The notes under the pieces are model-generated. The model saw nothing but the letters and a program-made list of their open reading frames with translations. It had not been told where the DNA came from and ran no database searches. The position numbers and the translations under genes are program-made. Positions 1 to 8,556 of a DNA stretch of 26,397 nt are shown here, piece by piece. The stretch comes from Selaginella moellendorffii. Lineage: Eukaryota; Streptophyta; Lycopodiopsida; Selaginellales; Selaginellaceae. Numbering within the stretch: position 1 is the stretch's first letter; every line of letters begins with the position of its first letter. The stretch is from positions 1 to 26,397 of the forward strand of contig NW_003314491.1 in assembly GCF_000143415.4 (NCBI RefSeq). The letters are read 5' to 3'.

Positions 1-106
1 GTGTGGCTACCGCTTCCTCTTGATATTCGGCACTTGTGCTTCCTGGTATGTCACCATGGAATGGGTTAGGACCACATTTAGAAATGGCGTGAGGCCTCAT
101 GCCATT
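1..106 (+). repeat. Left copy of a direct repeat (5' exon and start of intron 1)
   Basis: Bases 1-106 recur at 26113-26219 with one inserted T and a few substitutions. The repeat covers the last 45 bases of a probable untranslated exon, a GTATGT donor at 46, and the first palindrome of the intron. It is cut by the window start, so its full length is unknown. After the palindrome the two copies diverge. Confidence 0.9.
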
Positions 107-143
107 AGTGGTACCACTAATGGCATGAGGGCTCATGCCAATT
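83..143. repeat. Two palindromes fused into a 61-bp inverted structure
   Basis: Two copies of the window-wide 24-bp palindrome (83-106 and 119-142) flank a GGTACC-centred palindrome (102-123). The whole stretch is close to its own reverse complement and could form a cruciform or, in RNA, a long hairpin. Confidence 0.85.
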
Positions 144-188
144 TTGTGAATGCAAAATTTCACGTGGGTGTCAATAGCATGTTTGAAT

Positions 189-212
189 AATGGCATGTGG
201 CCTCATGCTATT
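189..212. repeat. 24-bp palindrome copy
   Basis: It starts AATGGCATGTGG and ends CCTCATGCTATT, with two mismatches between the arms. It lies in the probable intron 1 of gene 1. Confidence 0.85.
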
Positions 213-293
213 GAGGTTGTTTGGTATGTTATGATTTAGGCCATTCTCCAATCATTTTTTGTATGGTCTTAACTTCTTTTCTGCACTTTCAGA

Positions 294-663
294 ATGGCCT
301 TCAGGGTTGGGGAAAAGGTTTACATTTTGAATGGTGGGAAGAGAGTTGCAAAAGGGACCCTTGTGTCTATGGATCGGAACTTTGTTATACACTGTCAAAG
401 GCTTGGGGAAGGCAATGCTGCTGTATCAGTAGAGACTGTCTTCGATGGGAATGTGGCCGCTATTGAACGAGGAGAGATGGTCGTCGGGGTAAATGTTGTT
501 GTTGCCTTGAAAAATCTTCAGAAGAAAACAGATGTTGGGGACAGCACAAGTGTGACGCATGTTCCCTCCGTGGATCTTAAGAACCGTGCTACATGGATTC
601 AGGCGAACGTGTTTCTAAACAACCCCGAGGGGGAGGTGGTAGCTGAGGGCTTAGCCACAGTTG
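294..663 (+). CDS. N-terminal exon of the transposase-like gene, cut by the LTR insertion
   Basis: The ATG lies one base after a good splice acceptor. It encodes about 123 residues before the retrotransposon supplies a premature TGA at 666-668. The frame matches the sequence after the insertion (8270 on), so the pre-insertion gene read straight through. The peptide looks like two diverged halves of a small beta-rich module: an ILNGG...VAKGT part and a FLNNP...VVAEG part. It vaguely recalls N-terminal modules of plant transposon proteins, but I do not recognise a named domain. The region between the halves is Lys/Thr/Asp-rich. Confidence 0.7.
659..663 (+). repeat. Target-site duplication, left copy (AGTTG)
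   Basis: These five bases next to the 5' LTR match AATTG at 8265-8269 next to the 3' LTR, with one mismatch. That is the usual 5-bp footprint of LTR retrotransposon integration. Confidence 0.75.
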
Positions 664-2351
664 TGTGAAACACAAAATCCCTAGGCCCCAAAGTGGAGCC
701 GGAAGGGCGCCACATGGTAGTGGCCGAAGCAAGAGCCAAACGAGCGTAACACGTTTGGACCAAAAGCTCCGACTTGAAAAGTCAAGAGCGGGAGTGGAAC
801 TCCCAACGAAGTGCTCGAGGAACGAGCACGAAGCGAGCAAAAGGCGAGGCTCCAAAAAGGGACCCAAAAGGACAAACACATGACACGTGGGAGTGTCCGA
901 GATGGACCCGAGTTGGAGTCCGAAGTGGAGTCCGAGATGGACCCGAGTTGGAGTCCGAAGTGGAGTCCGAGATGGACCCGAGATGGAGTCCGAGATGGAG
1001 TCCGAGATGGAGTCCGAGATGGACCCGAGATGGACCCGAAATGGAGTCCGAGATGGAGTCCGAGGTGGACCCGAGATAGACCCGAAATGGAGTCTGAGAT
1101 GGAGTCCGAGATGGACCCGAGATGGAACCCGAGATGGAGTCCGAGATGGAGTCCGAGATGGAGTCCGAGATGGAGTCCGAAGTCGAGACCGAGACCGGGA
1201 CCGAGACCGAAACCGAGACCGAGACCGAGATCGGGACCGAGACCGAGACCGAGGCCGAGGTCGAGACCGAGCCCGAGCCCGAGTCCGAGTCCGAATCCGA
1301 GTCCGAGTCCGAGTCCGAGTCCGAGTCCGAGTCTGAGTCCGAGTCCGGAGCCTGAGAGGGTGAAAGCCCAAAGCGTTCGTCTCCCAGACCCTGGGGGGTT
1401 TGGTGAGCTCCAAAAGTATAGTAGGGGGGAGGACTGCAGTGGAGCCAGTTTGGCCAGGAAAGGCCAGTTTGGCCCAGGAAGGCCGGACCCAGTGTTGGGT
1501 GATGAGCTGCCCACTGGGAAGTCCAAGACTAGAGTGAACACAGACCGACAAGCAGGGTAGCTTGGTGAAGTGTTCAAGAGCCGGCTCTAGTTCCCCCGGG
1601 AGATCGACTGGCCGATGCTCCCAGTCCAAGTGTGGGTGGCACTACCTACTTGGATACCTGGTGTGGCTCAACGGAACCCGCTCTAAGCCCATGGCTAGAG
1701 CACCCAAGGGCAGAAGGCGAGGAGAGTACCCAGGTGGCTTGCGTAAGGCCACGGTGTTCCGAAATGTTGTCCCAAAGGCCTAGATTGTGGAAAGGAAGAG
1801 GAGCAGTCCTCTGGGGTAGTGACCAAGGACACAGTCGTGTGGTGAGGAAGTCCCAGAGGACTGTGGGACTTAGTGGTCGAGCCTGTGGGTCTCGATCCAG
1901 TGGCAGTGTTGGCAAACACGGCCAGGGGCAGAAAGGGACTTAGTGAGGACTGATAGAGGGATATTGGGGAAGGCTATTCCCCTTGTCGGTGGGCATCCTA
2001 AGGATGCTAAGGAGTGGATCTGAGATGACCACTCACGGATGGTTTGCCTAGTCTTGGAGAGCCAAGACGGTGATGCAAGTGGTATTGGACTACCAGTGTG
2101 GCAAAGGTGATTGGGCATGGCCTTAGCGTAACGGGCTGCTATGTCGGTGGTACCTTTGAGTGTCGGTCATGGGATCGGACACGTAGTGCACTTGGACCAA
2201 GTGCAAATGTTGAGTGGCATGGATGCCATTCTCGGAGCTAGCAAGTCCTAAGTCCTGGATTGGACTTATGGAGGTTGTGAATGAGACTCCTCCAAGTGGT
2301 CAGAGGTGTGGTTAAGTGACTAAAGTAGAATGGAAAATTTAGTCGCTTACA
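664..2351 (+). repeat. 5' LTR
   Basis: It is 1,688 bp, begins TGTGAAACAC and ends CGCTTACA. It matches the 3' LTR almost throughout. It is 69 bp shorter, and the difference falls in the minisatellite. Confidence 0.9.
891..1350 (+). repeat. Minisatellite within the 5' LTR
   Basis: Tandem 12-bp units (CCGAGATGGAGT and CCGAGATGGACC) grade into 6-bp units (GAGACC, then GAGTCC). The unit length is a multiple of three, so several frames stay open and give artefactual Arg/Ser/Pro or Glu/Ser polymers. Confidence 0.9.
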
Positions 2352-2354
2352 ACT

Positions 2355-2366
2355 TGGTATCGGAGC
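2355..2366 (+). promoter_or_regulatory. Primer-binding site for initiator Met-tRNA
   Basis: TGGTATCGGAGC lies three bases after the 5' LTR. It differs by one base from the common plant retrotransposon site TGGTATCAGAGC, complementary to the 3' end of initiator Met-tRNA. Confidence 0.8.
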
Positions 2367-4829
2367 TGTTCCTTAGTCCGACTTTTATTGGTGCTCAAGT
2401 ATATCACCACTAGTGTTGGCATCGGAAGGTCCGAGGAGTGGGCCTATCCTTGAGGAGTAGCAAGTCGGGAAGACATGGCTCTCCATTACAGTTCATGTGT
2501 GAACTTGTAGACGAGGTGGTGGATAGAAAAGGGCCAATAATGGAACGACTTTGGGATCTTGGGAACAGTATATGGTTTTCCTCAAAGAGTTGAGGATGTG
2601 ATCTAGATGAGCGTTTGACTTAGCAAACTGGCTAATGTAGTTGTGGTAAACAACTACAGTTGGGATCACGGGAAAGATAAAGACTCCAAAGCAATAAAGG
2701 AGTCACAAGATTTTCCTCATATAGTTGAGGTTGGTGCTCATGAATGTGAGACTAGAAGTAATGACCGTGGGAGGTCAAATACAGAAGAGGACTCAAGTCC
2801 TTGAAAAGGTATCCGGGGCTACCTCTAATAAATGCTGGAACAACCCCAAGAGTTGGGGGTGTATTAAGTGGATGAGTTGGTGTTCTCATCACATGGACAA
2901 GTAGTCCTAAGGGGCAAAGGTTGCCCCCAGAGAACAAAATCAAGTGTCGGAGTAACACTTGTGAAAATAGTCCTTTTGAGTAGGACAGGAATGCAAGAAG
3001 TGTATTCCAGTGAGCTAGGGCCTCACAAGTAGGACCTTACGGGTCTGTGGATTAACCAAGTCCAAAATTGCTGGATGACTCAAGTAGAGTCAACGGATGG
3101 TCCTAAAAGGACTGATGGAAGCATTTGGACTGAGGTGTGTTGTACCCCACAAAGAATGGGGGGGGATAATAGGATCCAAGGATGAGAACAAAGGGTATCT
3201 CATCGATGGCAAAATGTGCCATGCTAAAGTCGTGGGAAAGGTGTTCCCAAAAAGAAAACAACTTTGACGCAAAGTTGTGTGTGACCTCTATGGTGCAGTG
3301 CTAACGGATGGTTGGCATGAGAAAGAGCGGTGTTGGTCTTGGCAAAGACATAAACACGAAGGGGAAGTGTCATAGAGGTAGGCTCGTGGAGCTGATGGTG
3401 TGGAGACACCAAATGTGCCAAGGTGTGATACCTTGAGGCTATGTTGGTGGGTTCATGAGAACCCCTTGCCAAAGGAATCCCAATGGAAATGGGAATGGCA
3501 TAGCCTAAGCTGCAGAGCATGCAGTTGGAGTGTGGTGACCCAGATAATGATGGAGGTGTGAAAGCACCAAGCAATGAGTTGTAGGACTTGACAACTATGA
3601 GGCAACTAAGCAAGAGATGCAAAATAACTGGTTAAACGGGTAGAAGGTAGCTACCCAAGACTTCTTAATAGCATAGGGAAGTTGGATATACCCTTATGGG
3701 GGATAAGTTGCTTGTGTTGCGATATAGTAAGTCAATGTCATAAAAGGAAATACTCATTGTCAAGAAAGCCATCATTGGGACACCCGAACACTCTAGAACA
3801 CCAGAAGGTGGTGTTTGATGTCGCGAGGGCAATGGATAAAGCCCAAGGGACTAAGTCCCTAGCGAATGATGGATAGAAGGTGCTATCCAAATGTCCAAGG
3901 TTGCGGAGACAGGAGAGGACTGTCTACCCAAGTTGGACAAAGCCAAAAAAGGAATTTTGGCAAGGCTAGTGATGGGCATGTAAAGGCCCATAAGCAACAA
4001 TGTAATCCCAGTGTGTGGGATTATAAGGTGAGCATACCCGGATTGAGGAACCACTCCCTAGGCTATTGGGTAGGTTCATCCCTAAGAATACTTGCTAAAG
4101 CATGATAGAAAGTGCAAAGCTATCCTCCTGGTCTGGAGGAGAATGACCAAAGGAAAGGTGTGAAGCCAAAAAGCAAGAAGTAAGGGGATAGAACCGAACC
4201 GTAGGAATCAAAGGGCATAACCAAGGTTGGTTATGCCAGCTGGGAGTGGAGAATCAAGTGGGGGTTCGAGGGTGTTGCCGCTAGCAACCGTGATGCCATG
4301 GAGAGTCTAAAATATGGAATTGTCCATGTTAGACTATGTGGCATTTGGAAGGCTTGCAAAAAGGGAGGCCTTAGCAAGCTGAGGGACAGAGTTCCTTCAA
4401 GGTTCCCAAAGACGATTCTAGGTAGCTTAGTACCTAGAAAGGCCAAGTGTAAATGGTTCATGGAACGCGCGAAATTAGAGTGGCATAGCAGAAGCGTGGT
4501 CTTGAAGCTTGCCATGAGGCAAGGCTATCAAGGTTAGGGAAGTAGTTCCCGAGTGTTCAAGGAGAGGGCTTTGAACGAAAGTCGATGGTCAAGGACTTTC
4601 ACGCTTATGCAGGAACCATGTTACGGTGGTCGGAGGACTTGCCAAGCGAGATTGGCACGTCGGGGGAACAAATACCCTAGTTGAAGGTGATAACTTCAAA
4701 AAGGGTGGGCCATGGGGCCGAGCATGGAGGAGTCCATGCATGATCACAGACATGTCAAGTGAGAGGACTTGGCAGTGTGGAGGAACTAGGTTCCTAAGTT
4801 GTGATCTGTAGCGCGCTTTAAAAATAAGT

Positions 4830-4940
4830 TGGTGCACCGGCGTGGGGAGTCACGCCAGGCATCTTGTGTGATGCCATCCGTAGATGCATATACGGAGGTT
4901 GGGTTCGAGTCCCGACCCTCTAGTGCTTGGGTTCGAGTCC
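4830..4940 (+). other. tRNA-like box A and duplicated box B
   Basis: TGGTGCACCGG at 4830-4840 fits the box A pattern. GGTTCGAGTCC occurs at 4902-4912 and again at 4930-4940. Each copy forms a T-arm-like hairpin of 5-bp stem and 7-base loop. No complete cloverleaf can be drawn. It may be a captured SINE or tRNA relic within the retroelement, or coincidence. Confidence 0.35.
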
Positions 4941-6274
4941 CAAATCACTAGGGCGTGGTGATGGTTTGGAATATGGGGACACTCATATTTCGGTGGTCAT
5001 GGACTCTCAGTGGGGAGACTGGTTTGGGCACACCGCCAAGCTAGGGATGCCTCGGAGTCGTGATGCACGGTTAAATTGCTTAGTGTGAAAGCTCAGCATA
5101 TCTAACTTGAACGCTTTGGTGCAAGTGGCACCAAGGTCGTGGTGAGTGAGATGGGGACACCTAATCTCAGTTGCTATGAACCCTTGGCCGTAAGGGCTGG
5201 CTTGGGTGCACCGCCAAGTGTGGGGGATGCCCCCGGGGTTATAGTCAACAACTTGGAGGTCTAGAAGACCAAGTACCTCTTGGCAACTCTGTTAAGGTGC
5301 CAAGGTGAGATCATCAGGTGATCTTATGGCCAGATAAGGACAAGGTCCTTGGTTGGCTAAGGAATGAAGTTCCTGGTTCAAAATGTTGAAATTGAACTGT
5401 TTAAGGTGGTGTGGCTTGGTCGTGATGACCAAGTGGGAAGAGCACCTAAGGGAAGTAAACTATGTCCGTGCGATGGCATAGTGAGTCCGAGGAAAGTAGT
5501 CTCTAAAGAGACCTATGGGAGGGTCACAAAGTTGGGCCGTGGATAGAGCCCATAGCAGAAGATGCTAAAAGAGACTTACTAGGGGTGAACACCCTAGTCT
5601 TGGCAAAGCAGAGCCTTTGCTATGGAATCAAAAGAATACCTCAAGGAGGGAGGTAGAGATTCGATGTTGCTTGGTGCAACAATCAACGGATAGGAGCAAA
5701 AGATAAGTGGCCAAGATAGGGCCGTGGAATCCCTTGGAAGGAATCCAAGTGGCAAAGTTAGGCGAGGAACACTAATGTGTTGGACGCTAACAAATTCCGG
5801 AAAAGGAAGTGTGTTTCCAAGGATGAATTCCGAATTGCTCTGATTTGGCGAAAGTGGAAGCTCCAAGGGAGGGAGCGGTAAGGTAGCCAAATGATAGGGC
5901 CATGGACAGCCCTAGCACAAAGTATGATAAATGGAACTTAGTGCCCAAGGTGGCACGAAATAGAAGAGAGGATGATGGTGCCCTCAAGTAATGAGCTTTC
6001 TAGGATGGGGAAGTGGAGTTGCACAATCTGTGCAATGCAAGGTGTTGGAGACACCTAGGAAATTGACTTCCAAAAGTCAAAAGAGTAAAAGTTCCAAGGT
6101 GCAAACGTTCAATAGATGGAAATTGAGACTACTCGAGAAGGAGTAGCAGGATTGACTTAGAGAAGGGTCTCTAAGAAGTTTAGCAAGAACTAAACCAATA
6201 AAAGGAGAGAACCACTATATGTAGTCCAATCAGTCTCTAAGTTGGAGAGACTACCCTCCTTAGAGGATAGGCAA

Positions 6275-6409
6275 GGCATGGTGAGCCTTTGGTGTCAAAC
6301 CATTGAGGCATATGGAAAAGGTATGGTGAGCCTTCAATGTCAAACCATTGACGAATATGGAGAAGGCATGGTGAGCCTTCAATGTCAAACCATTGACAAA
6401 TATTGGCTA
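6275..6409 (+). repeat. Three tandem 45-bp repeats
   Basis: Units start at 6275, 6320 and 6365, each with ATGGTGAGCCTT and GTCAAACCATTGA. One frame stays open and gives a 15-residue repeat around MVSLQCQTID. Coding is doubtful because the surrounding frame is short. Confidence 0.8.
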
Positions 6410-6507
6410 GGTGCCAAGGATGGAAATGGTAACACATGTGAGTGTTACTTTAAAAAATGGTTTACCGTTCGATGAGGACATCGAACTTCGTCTATGGGTG
6501 GTGGAGT

Positions 6508-7147
6508 TGTGAAACACAAAATCCCTAGGCCCCAAAGTGGAGCCGGAAGGGCGCCACATGGTAGTGGCCAAAGCAAGAGCCAAACGAGCGTAACACGTTT
6601 GGACCAAAAGCTCCAACTTGAAAAGTCAAGAGCGGGAGTGGAACTCCCAACGAAGTGCTCGAGGAACGAGCACGAAGCGAGCAAAAGGCGAGGCTCCAAA
6701 AAGGGACCCAAAAGGACAAACACATGGCACGTGGGAGTGTCCGAGATGGACCCGAGTTGGAGTCCGAAGTGGAGTCCGAGATGGACCCGAGTTGGAGTCC
6801 GAAGTGGAGTCCGAGATGGACCCGAGATGGAGTCCGAGATGGAGTCCGAAGTGGAGTCCGAGGTGGACCCGAGATGGACCCGAGTTGGAGTCCGAAGTGG
6901 AGTCCGAGATGGACCCGAGATGGAGTCCGAGATGGAGTCCGAGATGGAGTCCGAGATGGAGTCCGAGATGGACCCGAGATGGACCCGAAATGGAGTCCGA
7001 GATGGAGTCCGAGGTGGACCCGAGATAGACCCGAAATGGAGTCCGAGATGAAGTCCGAGATGGACCCGAGATGGAACCCGAGATGGAGTCCGAGATGGAA
7101 TCCGAGATGGAGTCCGAGATGGAGTCCGAAGTCGAGACCGAGACCGG

Positions 7148-7179
<32 letters not shown>

Positions 7180-8264
7180 TCGGGACCGAGACCGAGACCG
7201 AGGCCAAGGCCGAGACCGAGCCCGAGCCCGAGTCCGAGTCCGAATCCGAGTCCGAGTCCGGAGCCTGAGAGGGTGAAAGCCCAAAGCGTTCGTCTCCCAG
7301 ACCCTGGGGGGTTTGGTGAGCTCCAAAAGTATAGTAGGGGGGAGGACTGCAGTGGAGCCAGTTTGGCCAGGAAAGGCCAGTTTGGCCCAGGAAGGCCGGA
7401 CCCAGTGTTGGGTGATGAGCTGCCCACTGGGAAGTCCAAGACTAGAGTGAACACAGACCGACAAGCAGGGTAGCTTGGTGAAGTGTTCAAGAGCCGGCTC
7501 TAGTTCCCCCGGGAGATCGACTGGCCGATGCTCCCAGTCCAAGTGTGGGTGGCACTACCTACTTGGATACCTGGTGTGGCTCAACGGAACCCGCTCTAAG
7601 CCCATGGCTAGAGCACCCAAGGGCAGAAGGCGAGGAGAGTACCCAGGTGGCTTGCGTAAGGCCACGGTGTTCCGAAATGTTGTCCCAAAGGCCTAGATTG
7701 TGGAAAGGAAGAGGAGCAGTCCTCTGGGGTAGTGACCAAGGACACAGTCGTGTGGTGAGGAAGTCCCAGAGGACTGTGGGACTTAGTGGTCGAGCCTGTG
7801 GGTCTCGATCCAGTGGCAGTGTTGGCAAACACGGCCAGGGGCAGAAAGGGACTTAGTGAGGACTGATAGAGGGATATTGGGGAAGGCTATTCCCCTTGTC
7901 GGTGGGCATCCTAAGGATGCTAAGGAGTGGATCTGAGATGACCACTCACGGATGGTTTGCCTAGTCTTGGAGAGCCAAGACGGTGATGCAAGTGGTATTG
8001 GACTACCAGTGTGGCAAAGGTGATTGGGCATGGCCTTAGCGTAACGGGCTGCTATGTCGGTGGTACCTTTGAGTGTCGGTCATGGGATCGGACACGTGGT
8101 GCACTTGGACCAAGTGCAAATGTTGAGTGGCATGGATGCCATTCTCGGAGCTAGCAAGTCCCAAGTCCTGGATTGGACTTATGGAGGTTGTGAATGAGAC
8201 TCCTCCAAGTGGTCAGAGGTGTGGTTAAGTGACTAAAGTAGAATGGAAAATTTAGTCGCTTACA
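6508..8264 (+). repeat. 3' LTR
   Basis: It is 1,757 bp, begins TGTGAAACAC and ends CGCTTACA. It is nearly identical to the 5' LTR except for extra minisatellite units at about 6735-7261. The right target-site copy AATTG follows at 8265-8269. Confidence 0.9.
6735..7261 (+). repeat. Minisatellite within the 3' LTR
   Basis: It has the same 12-bp then 6-bp units as 891-1350 but is about 69 bp longer. It has more GGAGT/GGACC units and fewer terminal GAGTCC units. Confidence 0.9.
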
Positions 8265-8269
8265 AATTG
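8265..8269 (+). repeat. Target-site duplication, right copy (AATTG)
   Basis: It follows the TTACA end of the 3' LTR and matches 659-663 at four of five bases. Removing the element plus this copy rejoins the reading frame. Confidence 0.75.
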
Positions 8270-8556
8270 TCGATCCAAGAGATGCAGTTGCTAATCAAGA
8301 ATTGGGCTGGGATGATATTGGAGTTGCGATTTTAGAGGTTGTTGACACAGACGAAAACAGTCTGACTATTGGAAGCATTGTGCAGTGGAAATTGAGGCAC
8401 TTAGTGTTTGAGAATGTGAAGGATTCACAATCAAACACCACTACAACTGATGACAGAACATCTCTTCATGGGAAAAGAAAGTACACCTTTCTAAAGCGCA
8501 GCCAAAGGGATCTGAGCAACGAACCGAAAAGGCAGAAAATGGCGATGGAGGTTTGA
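8270..8556 (+). pseudogene. Continuation of the N-terminal part after the LTR insertion
   Basis: It reads in the same frame as 294-663 and, past a TGA at 8554-8556, in the same frame as 8557-10968. The peptide continues the beta-rich module (GWDDIGVAILEVVD) and then becomes basic, with KRKYTFLKRS and EPKRQK, which could be a nuclear localisation signal. The TGA may be a nonsense mutation. If the ATG at 8557 starts a separate protein, this piece would be a leader ORF. Confidence 0.6.

Larger units (their letters stand above)
46..292 (+). other. Probable intron 1 of the transposase-like gene, with three palindromes
   Basis: A GTATGT donor at 46 and a pyrimidine-rich acceptor ending TTTCAG at 292 bound 247 nt. 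The first ATG of gene 1 lies one base after the acceptor, so the preceding exon is probably 5' UTR. Inside are palindromes at 83-106, 119-142 and 189-212. The first intron of the other gene (23265-23503, 239 nt) has the same layout of three palindromes. Confidence 0.65.
2367..6507 (+). other. Internal region of the LTR element, no recognisable genes
   Basis: About 4.1 kb broken by stops in all frames, with only short ORFs that resemble nothing I know. It contains a tRNA-like box pair (4830-4940) and a 3 x 45-bp repeat (6275-6409). Diverged, inverted homology to most of it lies at about 13305-17490. It is therefore a conserved interior of a repeat family rather than random filler. The bases just before the 3' LTR (6494-6507) are purine-rich and probably serve as the polypurine tract. 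Confidence 0.7.
664..8264 (+). mobile_element. LTR retrotransposon, apparently non-autonomous, 7.6 kb
   Basis: Two long direct repeats (664-2351 and 6508-8264) begin TGTGAAAC and end TTACA. They are bounded by AGTTG/AATTG duplications and followed internally by a Met-tRNA-type primer-binding site. Outside an internal minisatellite I noticed only about five substitutions between the LTRs, so insertion is fairly recent. The 4.16-kb interior shows no long ORF and no protease, reverse transcriptase or integrase motif that I can read. It therefore resembles a large non-autonomous (LARD-like) element or one whose genes have decayed. It sits in the coding frame of the transposase-like gene. Confidence 0.9.

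Noticed and set aside
589-1629. Long minus-strand ORF rich in Arg/Ser/Thr
   Set aside because: It runs through the LTR minisatellite, whose 12- and 6-bp units keep several frames open. It starts and ends inside LTR sequence and recurs at 6445-7542.
4830-4940. A genuine tRNA gene
   Set aside because: Box A and B fit, but there is no acceptor stem, anticodon arm or normal spacing, and box B is doubled.
6525-7490. Minus-strand Gly/Leu-rich ORF
   Set aside because: Same minisatellite artefact in another frame; no domain.
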